From Arthrobacter sp. PsM3 (GTDB taxonomy: Bacteria > Actinomycetota > Actinomycetes > Actinomycetales > Micrococcaceae): DNA of 64,000 nucleotides. Below are positions 46,322 through 54,742 of this stretch, piece by piece. The notes beneath the pieces are model-generated. The model saw nothing but the letters and a program-made list of their open reading frames with translations. It was not told the DNA's origin and searched no databases. The translations under genes were made by a program, and so were the position numbers. The DNA is taken from positions 1 to 64,000 of the forward strand of contig NZ_JARUXE010000002.1 in NCBI RefSeq assembly GCF_030433895.1, in the 5' to 3' direction. Positions within the stretch are counted from its first letter, which is position 1; each line of letters starts with the position of its first letter.

Positions 46322-47240
46322 AGCGGATCCTCGGGTCGAGCCAGGCGTACAGCAGGTCAACGAGCAGGTTGGAAAGGCAGTAGATCAGCACCAGGACGGT
46401 GACGATCGAGACCACCGTCGGACCCTCCCCTGACAGGACGGCCCGGTAGAGCCGGTTGCCGACCCCAGGAATGTTGAAGATGCCTTCGGTGACGATCGCG
46501 CCGCCCATCAGGGCACCCAGGTCCGCGCCGAGGAACGTGATGACGGGGATCAGGGAGTTACGCAGAATGTGCACGCGGACGACCTTGAAACGGGACAGGC
46601 CCTTGGCCGAGGCGGTGCGCACGTAGTCGGCGCTCATGTTCTCAAGCACGCTGGTCCGGGTCAGCCGGAGGACATAGGCGAAGGAGCCCAGGCCCAGGAC
46701 GATTGCCGGCAGGATGAGGTCCTGGACGGTCGCGGCCGAGCTGACGGTGGGTTTGGCCCAGCCGAGCTGGACGCCGATGAAGTACTGCAGCAGGAACCCG
46801 AGCACGAAGATCGGGATGCCGATGACGATCAGCGATGCCACGAGGACCGTCGCGTCGAACAGCTTGCCCTTGCGCAGACCGGCGATGAGGCCGAAGAGGA
46901 TGCCGAAGAAGGCTTCAAAGATCAGGGCCATGATCGCGAGCCGGGCCGTGACGGGGAAGACCTCGCCGAGCACGGCGGCGATCGGGCGGCCCGAGAAGTC
47001 CTGGCCGAGGTCAAAGGTGAAGATGCTCTTCAGGTAGAGCAGGTACTGGACCCAGAACGGCTGGTCGAGGTGGTACTGGGCCCGGAGCTGGGACGCCACG
47101 GCTTCGTTGACGGGCTTGTCGCCGAAGAGCGCCACGATGGGGTCGCCGGGGAGGCTGAAGACCAGAAAGTAGACGAGCAGGGTTGCGCCCAGGAATACGG
47201 GAATCAGCTGGAGGAATCGCTTGAGGATATAGGTCGTCAT
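46311..47240 (-). CDS. oligopeptide ABC transporter permease, DppB type (system 1)
   Basis: The 309-residue protein, MTTYILKRFLQLIPVF, has the DppB fold of six helices with the EAA loop (DYVRTASAKGLSRFKVVRVHIL). Its length is normal for the family, unlike its counterpart in system 2. The longer ORF to 47342 starts within the upstream hairpin region and is rejected. It follows the SBP gene across a terminator-like hairpin, and it overlaps its partner permease. Confidence 0.92.
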   Translation of the reverse strand: MTTYILKRFLQLIPVFLGATLLVYFLVFSLPGDPIVALFGDKPVNEAVASQLRAQYHLDQPFWVQYLLYLKSIFTFDLGQDFSGRPIAAVLGEVFPVTARLAIMALIFEAFFGILFGLIAGLRKGKLFDATVLVASLIVIGIPIFVLGFLLQYFIGVQLGWAKPTVSSAATVQDLILPAIVLGLGSFAYVLRLTRTSVLENMSADYVRTASAKGLSRFKVVRVHILRNSLIPVITFLGADLGALMGGAIVTEGIFNIPGVGNRLYRAVLSGEGPTVVSIVTVLVLIYCLSNLLVDLLYAWLDPRIRYDS

Positions 47241-47404
47241 GAGCGGACGACACCCCCGGAAGCGGCCATCCTGTCCAGGGATGCGGTGGAGTTGTTCATC
47301 AAAGAACCTTTTCACTATGGATGCAGGCCGGCGCCGGTTCACTCACGGCGGGCGGCCGACGAAAAGTTCGCCCGAAGAGCCGGGCCGTCAAAAAATGCAG
47401 GGAA

Positions 47405-47452
47405 AACACAACGACGGCGGAGGCCCCAGTCTGGGCAGCCCCCGCCGTCGTT
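47405..47452 (-). terminator. hairpin between SBP and permease genes (system 1)
   Basis: A stem of ACGACGGCGG with CCGCCGTCGT and an inner GC stem follows the SBP stop on the minus strand. A partial terminator here would make the binding protein more abundant than the permeases, a usual arrangement in ABC importers. Confidence 0.7.
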
Positions 47453-47458
47453 ATGTGA

Positions 47459-49099
47459 TTACTTGCCGGTGATGTTGTAGTACAGCGGGACGCCGTCCCA
47501 GCCGTAGTCAACGTTGGTGACCTTGTCGCTCCAGCCGCCCTGGGCGACCTGGTACCACAGGGGGATGGCCGGCAGGTCCTGGAGCAGGATCTCCTGGGCC
47601 TTGTTCATGGCCTTGTTGCCATCAGCCACGGTCGAGGCGTTCAGACCGTCGGAGACGGCCTTGTCGAACTCCGGGTTCGCGTACTTGGCATCGTTGGAGC
47701 CGGCACCGGTCTTGTAGATCGGGCCGAGGAAGTTGTACAGCGACGGGTAGTCTGCCTGCCAGCCGGCGCGGATGGAACCGGTCAGCGTCTTGGCGGTGGC
47801 GTCGTTGCGGGCTTCCTTGAAGGTTGCGTAGGGCTTGCCTTCAACCTTGATGCCAAGGGTGTTCTTGAGCTGGTTGACGACAGCTTCGACCCATGCCTTG
47901 TGTCCGCCCTTGTCGGCGTTGTAGGCAATGGTGAACGTCTCGTTGGAGTCCCACTTCTGGATGGCGTCGGCCTTGGCCCAGGCCTCCTTTGCCTTGGTGG
48001 CGTCGAACTTCAGGTTCTCGGATCCGGGGATCGAGTCGCTGTAGCCGTCAAGCACGGGGGCCGTGAAATCCTTGGCCGGCTGGCGGGCGCCGCTGAAAAT
48101 CACCTTGGTGATCTCGTCGCGGTTGATGGCCATGGAGAGGGCCTGGCGGCGCAGCTTGCCGGCCTCACCGGACCATTCCGGCAGGTATTCCGGGATGGCG
48201 ATCGTCTGGTTGCCGGCATACGGCTTGTTGATGGTGCGGTCGCCGAGGTCGGACTTGAAGTTCTTCAGGGCGCTGGTGGGGATCGTCTGGAGCACGTCCA
48301 GGTTGTTGGACAGCAGATCCTGGTACGCTGCGTCGTCGTTCTGGAAGATCTTGAAGGTCACGCCGGCGTTCTTGGCCTTGCGGGCGCCGTTGTACTCCGG
48401 GTTCGGAACGAGCTGGATCTGCACGTTGTGCTGCCAGCCGCCGTCCGCCATCTTGTACGGTCCGTTGCCAACCGGCTTCTCGCCGAAGCCCTTGGGGTCC
48501 GCCAGTGCACCGGAGGGAACCGGGACAAATGCGGTGTAGCCGAGGCGCAGCGGCCAGTCGGACTCGGGCTGCTTCAGTTCCACGGTGAACGTCTGGTCGT
48601 CAACGACCTTCAGGCCGGACATGGTGTCGACGGTCGAGCCTTCTGCGCTGGCTTCGTCGTAGCCCTTGATGCTTTCGAAGAAGCTGCCGCTGAGCTGGGC
48701 ATTCTTCGCCGCTGCACCGAAGTTCCAGGAGTCGACGAACGTCTTGGCCGTGATGACCTCGCCGTTGGTGAACTTCTGGTCCTTCTTGATTTTGATCGTG
48801 AAGTTCTGGCCGTCCTTGCCTTCAATGGACTCGGCGAGTTCATTGACGGGCTTGCCGTTCGGGTCGTAGCTGACGAGGCCCGAGAACATCATCTGCATGA
48901 TTTTGCCGCCACCAACTTCGTTGGTGTCTGCCGGCATCAGCGGACGCTGGGGTTCAGAGCCGTCGACCAGGATGACTTTGCTGGTGTCGCCACCGGTGGT
49001 GCCGCTTCCGGCGGCAGTGCCACCGGCGCCGCATCCGGACAGGGCGAGAGCGGCGATAGCCGCCAGGCCCAGTGCTTTGGAAGTGCGCGAAAAACGCAT
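47459..49099 (-). CDS. oligopeptide-binding lipoprotein (family 5 SBP, system 1)
   Basis: The 546-residue secreted lipoprotein has signal MRFSRTSKALGLAAIAALAL and lipobox LSGC (Cys23). It is a family 5 binding protein of OppA/DppA type (QKFTNGEVITAKTFVDSWNF, NRDEI, WQADYP). It captures peptides for the system 1 permease. GGAGG lies four bases before the ATG. Confidence 0.93.
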   Translation of the reverse strand: MRFSRTSKALGLAAIAALALSGCGAGGTAAGSGTTGGDTSKVILVDGSEPQRPLMPADTNEVGGGKIMQMMFSGLVSYDPNGKPVNELAESIEGKDGQNFTIKIKKDQKFTNGEVITAKTFVDSWNFGAAAKNAQLSGSFFESIKGYDEASAEGSTVDTMSGLKVVDDQTFTVELKQPESDWPLRLGYTAFVPVPSGALADPKGFGEKPVGNGPYKMADGGWQHNVQIQLVPNPEYNGARKAKNAGVTFKIFQNDDAAYQDLLSNNLDVLQTIPTSALKNFKSDLGDRTINKPYAGNQTIAIPEYLPEWSGEAGKLRRQALSMAINRDEITKVIFSGARQPAKDFTAPVLDGYSDSIPGSENLKFDATKAKEAWAKADAIQKWDSNETFTIAYNADKGGHKAWVEAVVNQLKNTLGIKVEGKPYATFKEARNDATAKTLTGSIRAGWQADYPSLYNFLGPIYKTGAGSNDAKYANPEFDKAVSDGLNASTVADGNKAMNKAQEILLQDLPAIPLWYQVAQGGWSDKVTNVDYGWDGVPLYYNITGK

Positions 49100-49285
49100 T
49101 CCGCCTCCTATGAGTTGTGGGAGTTCGTGAGGGAAAGACTTATGCTTCCCCGCAGGCAGGCACAGAGATATCCCCTGTGACGTGGCCTACATATACGAGT
49201 AGCCTAACCCGAGAATGTCCAAATGCTGGAACCCTGTTGCCAAACCGTGACCCGACAAAAGCGTGACCGATGGAGTCAAGTGCGA

Positions 49286-49301
49286 TGTATTTCACGTCAC
49301 A
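49286..49301. promoter_or_regulatory. weak CRP/GlxR-like site upstream of SBP1
   Basis: TGTATTTCACGTCACA (TGTGACGTGAAATACA on the minus strand) has one good half-site. It lies in the 251-bp gap (49100-49350) between system 2 ATPase and system 1 SBP genes, which has no gene. A -10-like TAGGCT is at 49201-49206 on the minus strand. Confidence 0.35.
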
Positions 49302-49350
49302 CGATACCGGCTGGTAATATTCGCTGCCGTGGCAACCTGGTTAGGGGCGG

Positions 49351-51180
49351 TTAACTCGTTCCGGCCTCCAGCAATTGGGCGCGCAACTCGCGGCGCTCCC
49401 GCTGTTTTTCCGGATCGGGCAGCGGCACAGCGGCCAGGAGGCGCTGGGTATAGGGTTCCTGCGGGTTGCGCAGGATCTGGTCCCGGGTGCCCTGCTCGAC
49501 GATGCGGCCGCGCTGCATCACGCAGATCCGGTCCGCCAGCACGTCCACGACGGCGAGGTCGTGGGTGACAAACAGGCAGGCAAACCCGAGTTCCTTCTGC
49601 AGGTTCTGGAAGAGGTCGAGCACCTTGGCCTGCACGGAGACATCCAGGGCCGAGGTGGGCTCGTCGGCGACCATCAGTTTCGGCTTGAGCGAGAGCGCCC
49701 GCGCGATGCCGACGCGCTGCTTCTGCCCGCCGGAGAGTTCGTGCGGGTAGCGGTTGCGGTAATTCCGCGGGAGCTCCACCTGGTCCAGCAGCTCCTCGAT
49801 CCGCTTCTGCAGCTCCACACCTTTCGCCACCCCGGCGAGGAACATCGGCTCCCCGATGCTCTCGCCGATCGGGAGCCTCGGGTTCAGCGACGACGAGGGG
49901 TCCTGGAACACCATGCCCACGTGCCGGCGCATCTCGTGAAGCTGCCGGCCGTTGCGCTTGGCGGCCGAGATGTCCTGGCCGACGACCTTCATGCTGCCGG
50001 CCGCGACCGGCAGCAGACCGACGGCGGCACGGCCGATCGTGGTCTTGCCCGAACCTGACTCCCCCACCAGCCCGACGACCTCTCCCGGATAGATGACCAG
50101 GTTGGCGCCCTCCACGGCGCGGAACGCGGGAACGCGGCCCTGTTTGGGGTACTCGATCGCCACGTCCGTCAGTTCCAGCACAGGCTCGCCCTGCGGCTTC
50201 GCGGCCTCGGCTGCGGCCAGGGCCTCGGCGTTCTCCCGTTCGCGCCGGAGGAGCTGATCTTCCGGGATCGAGGAGAGCTCGGCCTTGGTCGCGGCGGCAA
50301 GGGCGGCGGTCACGTCCACTTCCCCGGACGAGTCCGCGCCGCCTTGGCCAAGGTGCGGAACGGCAGCGAGCAGGGCCTTGGTGTACTCATGCTGCGGGTT
50401 GTGGAAGATCTCGGCCGCCGTGCCGGTTTCCACGATCACGCCACGGCGCATCACGGCGATCCGGTCAGCCAGGTCAGCCACGACGCCCATGTCGTGGGTG
50501 ATCAGGACGATGGCGCTGTCCAGCTTGTTCCGCAGGTTGCGCATGAGGTCCAGGATTTCCGCCTGGACCGTCACATCCAGGGCTGTGGTGGGTTCGTCGG
50601 CGATCAGCAGCTTGGGGTCGCAAGACAGGGACTGGGCGATCATCGCGCGCTGCCGCTGGCCGCCGGAGAGCTGGTGGGGGTAGGACCGGAAGGCCTTCTC
50701 CGGATCCGGCAGCTCCACGAGCTCGAGCATCCGCAGGGCGCGCAGCCGTGCCTCGTCCGGAGAAACCTCGCTGTGCAGCCGGACGGTCTCCACGATCTGG
50801 GCGCCCACGGTGTAGACCGGGTTCAGGGCCGTCATAGGCTCCTGGAAGATCACGGCCACTTCCTTGCCACGGACCGCCCGGATGTTGGCCTCGTTCGTTC
50901 CGAGCAGCTCCTGGCCGGCGAGTTTGACGCTTCCCGTCACGCGGCTGTTACTGGGCAGCAGTCCGAGCAGGGCCATCGAGCTGGCGCTTTTGCCCGAGCC
51001 GGACTCCCCCACGATCGCGAGCACTTCACCGGCGCGCACCTCGTAGTTCAGGCCGATCGCTGCGGGGACCCATTTCTTGTCCACACCGAAGTCAACGCTC
51101 AGGTTGCGGACTTCGAGTACGGGTTCCTCCCGCTCAGGCGCCGGGGTAACGGCCGGGTCGAGGGCGATGAAGTCAGTCAT
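49351..51180 (-). CDS. oligopeptide ABC transporter, fused double ATP-binding protein (system 2)
   Basis: The 609-residue double ATPase has Walker A GESGSGKSAS and GESGSGKTTIG, signatures LSGGQRQRAMIAQSL and LSGGQKQRVGIARAL, and Walker B LLIADEPTTALD and [12 protein letters not shown]. It is of the DppDF fusion type. It is separated from its permeases by a divergent PH-domain gene. Its own promoter is therefore probably in the 51181-51259 gap. Confidence 0.9.
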   Translation of the reverse strand: MTDFIALDPAVTPAPEREEPVLEVRNLSVDFGVDKKWVPAAIGLNYEVRAGEVLAIVGESGSGKSASSMALLGLLPSNSRVTGSVKLAGQELLGTNEANIRAVRGKEVAVIFQEPMTALNPVYTVGAQIVETVRLHSEVSPDEARLRALRMLELVELPDPEKAFRSYPHQLSGGQRQRAMIAQSLSCDPKLLIADEPTTALDVTVQAEILDLMRNLRNKLDSAIVLITHDMGVVADLADRIAVMRRGVIVETGTAAEIFHNPQHEYTKALLAAVPHLGQGGADSSGEVDVTAALAAATKAELSSIPEDQLLRRERENAEALAAAEAAKPQGEPVLELTDVAIEYPKQGRVPAFRAVEGANLVIYPGEVVGLVGESGSGKTTIGRAAVGLLPVAAGSMKVVGQDISAAKRNGRQLHEMRRHVGMVFQDPSSSLNPRLPIGESIGEPMFLAGVAKGVELQKRIEELLDQVELPRNYRNRYPHELSGGQKQRVGIARALSLKPKLMVADEPTSALDVSVQAKVLDLFQNLQKELGFACLFVTHDLAVVDVLADRICVMQRGRIVEQGTRDQILRNPQEPYTQRLLAAVPLPDPEKQRERRELRAQLLEAGTS

Positions 51181-51259
51181 GATGGGGTCTTCCTTCCGTC
51201 CGGGCCGCAGGTGCACCGGGGATTAGTGCTGTGGCTCGGAATACTGAATTATTGGGGGC

Positions 51260-51889
51260 ATGAGCTCCGCGCCGCACGCCGGTAAAGTTGAAATCTTCCA
51301 AGCCAGAACGAACAAATGGTTCGCGTGGCTGTCCTGGGCGGTGGCCGGTGTCGGCATCGTGGCCATGGCGGCCTCCGCCGGCCCCGGTGCCCTGGCCGGC
51401 ATCGCTCCGCTGGTGCTGATCGCGTTCCTCGGCTGGCAGCTGTTCTGGCTCCCCGCCGTCGTGGTCTCTGACGCCGGGATCAGCCTGGAGAACCCGTTGC
51501 GCTCCATCACGGTTCCATGGGCGGCTCTGGTGCACGTCGACACGCGTTTCGCCCTGACCCTGGTCACGGCGGGGAAGAGCTACACGTCGTGGGCCGCCCC
51601 GGCGCCCGGGATCTGGGGCGGCCGCAACGCCCGGCCGGAGGACCTCCAGGGGCTTCCGGCCACAACCTACGGCCCGGCCCGGTCCGTGCGGCCTGGGGAT
51701 CTCAAATCCACGGACTCCGGCCAGGCGGCCCGGCTGGTGCGGGAGCGCTGGGATGAGCTGGCCGAAAGCGGCCAGCTGGCGGCCGGCGACGCCGCCGTCA
51801 CCCCTGCGAGGGTGACTTACCGCTGGAAGGCAATGATCGCCGACGTGCTGCTTCTGGCGGCCAGCTACTGGGCCGTTGCCGGCCAGTAG
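51260..51889 (+). CDS. PH-domain (bPH_6/CFP-6-like) membrane protein
   Basis: The 209-residue protein has two membrane helices near the N-terminus (WFAWLSWAVAGVGIVAMAA, LVLIAFLGWQLFWLPAVVV) and a beta-rich bacterial PH-like segment (VVVSDAGISLENPLRSITVPW). A further helix is at the C-terminus (ADVLLLAASYWAVAG). GGGGG before the ATG acts as a ribosome-binding site. It sits opposite to, and inside, the peptide importer operon. Function is unknown. Confidence 0.78.
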   Translation: MSSAPHAGKVEIFQARTNKWFAWLSWAVAGVGIVAMAASAGPGALAGIAPLVLIAFLGWQLFWLPAVVVSDAGISLENPLRSITVPWAALVHVDTRFALTLVTAGKSYTSWAAPAPGIWGGRNARPEDLQGLPATTYGPARSVRPGDLKSTDSGQAARLVRERWDELAESGQLAAGDAAVTPARVTYRWKAMIADVLLLAASYWAVAGQ

Positions 51890-51928
51890 CCGGCCGCCCG
51901 GCTGCCCGGCTCGAAACCGGACCGTCAT

Positions 51929-53026
51929 CTACTTGCCCTTGAGTTCGTCGAACGCCGTGACCGGAGCCGGATCCACTTCGATTTCCGCGGCCTTCTTGGC
52001 GTTGAACTTCTTCTGGCGCGGGTCGAACGCGTCCCGCAGGCCATCGCCGATGAAGTTGATGCTCAGGCAGATCAGCACAATGAACAGACCCGGGAACCAG
52101 AAGAGCCACGGCCGGGTCGCAAAGGCCGCCTGGTTCTGCGAGATGAGCAGCCCCAGCGAGGTGTCCGGCGCCTTGACGCCGACGCCGAGGTAACTCAGGG
52201 CCGTCTCGGTCAGAATGGCGGCCGACATGGTCAGGGTGACGTTGACGATGAGCACGCCGACGGCATTGGGCAGGATGTGCTTGAAGATGATGCGTGCGTT
52301 GCTGGCCCCGGAGATCCTTGCCGCGTCGACGAACTCACGTTCACGCAGCGACAGGAATTCACCGCGCATCAGGCGTGCCAGTCCCACCCAGCTGATCAGG
52401 CCCAGGAAGATCCCGATGGCGAGGACGCCGTTGTTACTGGCGAAGGAGGCGAACCAGCTGCCCGAGTCCCGCCGTCCGGCCAGCTGTGCCATCACGGCTG
52501 CCAGCAGCAGGGCGGGGATGATGATGATGACGTCGGTGAGGCGCATCAGGACGGCCTCGGTCCAGCCGCGGAAATAGCCGGACAGGGCACCGACGATGAC
52601 CCCGATCAGGCCGGCAATGAGGCCGATCACGATCATGATGGTGATCGACTGCTGGGCCCCGCGCATGGTCATGGCGAAGAGGTCGCGGCCGATCCGGTCC
52701 TGGCCGAACGGGTGTTCCCCCCAGGCCGGCGGGAAGATCGAGGCGGTCGGGGCGCCGTCGTTGATCAGCGGGGAGACGTCCTCATGGCTGTACTTCCACC
52801 AGCCGGGGATGCCCGCGTAGCCGACGGAAGTGAAGGCCATGATGAAGATGATGGCGAAAACCACGAGTCCGATGATCGCGCCGGAGTGGCCGAGGAACCG
52901 CTTGCGTACGATCTGGCCCTGACTGAGGCCTTTGGCCTCAAGAACGGGTTCGATGCCGACCACGTCCGGGCCGTCCACCCCCGCGCTTTCGGCCATGATT
53001 TCGTCCTGCTGGCTTGGCTGGCTCAT
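51929..53026 (-). CDS. oligopeptide ABC transporter permease, DppC type (system 2)
   Basis: The 365-residue permease has a cytosolic N-terminal segment of ~45 residues, a helix and a large outer loop with GEHPFGQDRIGRDLFAM. Five more helices carry the EAA loop (EFVDAARISGASNARIIFKHI). Its start overlaps the end of its partner as ATGA, so the pair is coupled. Confidence 0.92.
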   Translation of the reverse strand: MSQPSQQDEIMAESAGVDGPDVVGIEPVLEAKGLSQGQIVRKRFLGHSGAIIGLVVFAIIFIMAFTSVGYAGIPGWWKYSHEDVSPLINDGAPTASIFPPAWGEHPFGQDRIGRDLFAMTMRGAQQSITIMIVIGLIAGLIGVIVGALSGYFRGWTEAVLMRLTDVIIIIPALLLAAVMAQLAGRRDSGSWFASFASNNGVLAIGIFLGLISWVGLARLMRGEFLSLREREFVDAARISGASNARIIFKHILPNAVGVLIVNVTLTMSAAILTETALSYLGVGVKAPDTSLGLLISQNQAAFATRPWLFWFPGLFIVLICLSINFIGDGLRDAFDPRQKKFNAKKAAEIEVDPAPVTAFDELKGK

Positions 53027-54564
53027 GCTTTTACCCTTACCCGTGGATCAAGTGCGGAGTACGCGAGGTCCGCGATGAGGTTGAAGACCATGGCCGTAAT
53101 GGCCACGCAGATGAAAACACCCATGACGGGGTTGGGGTCGATGTGCTGGATGCCGTCCAGGAACAGGAAGCCCATCCCCCGGACGGAGAACACCGATTCG
53201 GTGATGACGGCGCCGCCGATCAGGCCGCCGATGTCGAACGCCACAATGGTGGCGATGGGAATCAGCGCATTCCGGAAGGCATGGCGCATGACGACGGTGC
53301 GTTCCGAGAGGCCCTTGGCCCGGGCCGTCCGGATGTAGTCCATGTTCATGATTTCCAGCATCGATGCGCGGGTGAACCGCGTGTAGCCGGCGAGTGAAAT
53401 GAGGATTAGTGCCAGGGTCGGGAGGATCAGGTGCGTAAAGGAGTCCAGGCTCAGGATCCAGAAATCACCTTCGATGTTCGGGGTGCTGGCGCCGATGGTG
53501 GCGATGGGGCGTCCGCGGACCCGGCTGTTGTTGAAGTAGCTCGGCCACGCCTGCATGTAGCGGTCCAGCATGATGAGGAATCCCACCAGGAAGGAAGTCA
53601 GGGCCGCCGCACGCATGGACTGGCCGCGGTCGTAGCCTCCCATCAGGAATCCGATGGCCAGGCCTACCAGTACGGCCGCCACGGCGAGCAGCACCATCAT
53701 CAGGAACGTGGCCTCGTCGAGCAGCGGCTGGATCACGAAGTAGACCACCAGTCCGACGCCGACGGCGATCAGCGAGGACTGCAGCGCCTTGCGGTTTTTC
53801 AGGCCGGCCGAGAGCAGCGTGACGGCGAACGCGATGCCGACGCCCGCAATGGCGATGACGACGGGGCCGAGACCGGGGTTCTTGAACCATTCAGTGGCGG
53901 AGAAGTAGATCAGCACGGCGCTCACGAACAGGAAGGCCACGCCGCCGGTGAGCAGCCTGCGCTTCATGGCGCCGCCGGCGGCCACCGCCGTGATGACGCC
54001 GGACAGGGCGCCGATGGCCAGCGCGGTGGCCATCGGCACCTCGGGATTCCTGAGGAAGTCATTGAAGCCGATCGCGCCGAATTCCTTGAGCAGGACGGCG
54101 ACCCAGAAGATCGGCAGCGAAAAGAACAGGAACGCCATGAACGTCACGCCGTAGTCCAGCGTGCTGTACTGGCGCAGGGCGGTGACGATGCCCAGGGTGA
54201 TGCCGATCAGGATGGCCAGGATGGTGGCGCCGGTGACCAGTGTCAGGGTCTGGATCAGCGCGTGCCCCAGGGCGTCGGTGATGGGCTGGCCGGCGATATT
54301 CTTGCCGAGATCGCAGGAGTTGGCGAAGGGGATGAGGCATTGCGCCGCACCGCCGAGCCATTTGAAATACCGCAGCGGGGCGGGAATGTCCAGCTGCAGG
54401 AGTTCGGTCCGCGCGTCGATCAGCTGCTGTTTGTTGGGCGCACTGCTGGCGCGGTACTCCTCGAGCGGATCCCCCGAGGCCGCTGTCAGGAGATACACCA
54501 GGAAGGAAGCGCCGAGAAGAATGAGGGCGGCCGTAATCAGCCGCCGGACTATGTAGGTCACCAT
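53023..54564 (-). CDS. enlarged oligopeptide ABC permease, DppB type (system 2)
   Basis: The 513-residue product starts MVTYIVRRLITAALILLG and ends with a normal DppB C-terminus (EAA loop RASMLEIMNMDYIRTARAKG). Between about residues 171 and 360 it has an extra ~190-residue block with six hydrophobic segments (near 177-197, 205-223, 233-253, 263-279, 285-308, 317-335), where normal DppB has a short loop. The block is in frame and has the usual codon style, so it is not an obvious sequence error. Its function is unknown; similar long permeases may exist in relatives. Confidence 0.88.
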   Translation of the reverse strand: MVTYIVRRLITAALILLGASFLVYLLTAASGDPLEEYRASSAPNKQQLIDARTELLQLDIPAPLRYFKWLGGAAQCLIPFANSCDLGKNIAGQPITDALGHALIQTLTLVTGATILAILIGITLGIVTALRQYSTLDYGVTFMAFLFFSLPIFWVAVLLKEFGAIGFNDFLRNPEVPMATALAIGALSGVITAVAAGGAMKRRLLTGGVAFLFVSAVLIYFSATEWFKNPGLGPVVIAIAGVGIAFAVTLLSAGLKNRKALQSSLIAVGVGLVVYFVIQPLLDEATFLMMVLLAVAAVLVGLAIGFLMGGYDRGQSMRAAALTSFLVGFLIMLDRYMQAWPSYFNNSRVRGRPIATIGASTPNIEGDFWILSLDSFTHLILPTLALILISLAGYTRFTRASMLEIMNMDYIRTARAKGLSERTVVMRHAFRNALIPIATIVAFDIGGLIGGAVITESVFSVRGMGFLFLDGIQHIDPNPVMGVFICVAITAMVFNLIADLAYSALDPRVRVKA

Positions 54565-54742
54565 TGGAATCGAACCTCGGTATTCGGGCCCAGGGATTGC
54601 CCGGACCGGTCGCAGACTCTGGCCTTTTCCCGCAGATAGTACGGCGCGGGCCAAGGCATCGGGGGTGTCGCCAAAAAGGCGTCGGGACCCTTCGTGCCCT
54701 GGTCCCGACGCCTTTCCGGCAAATGCTACGTGCGGTGGTCGG

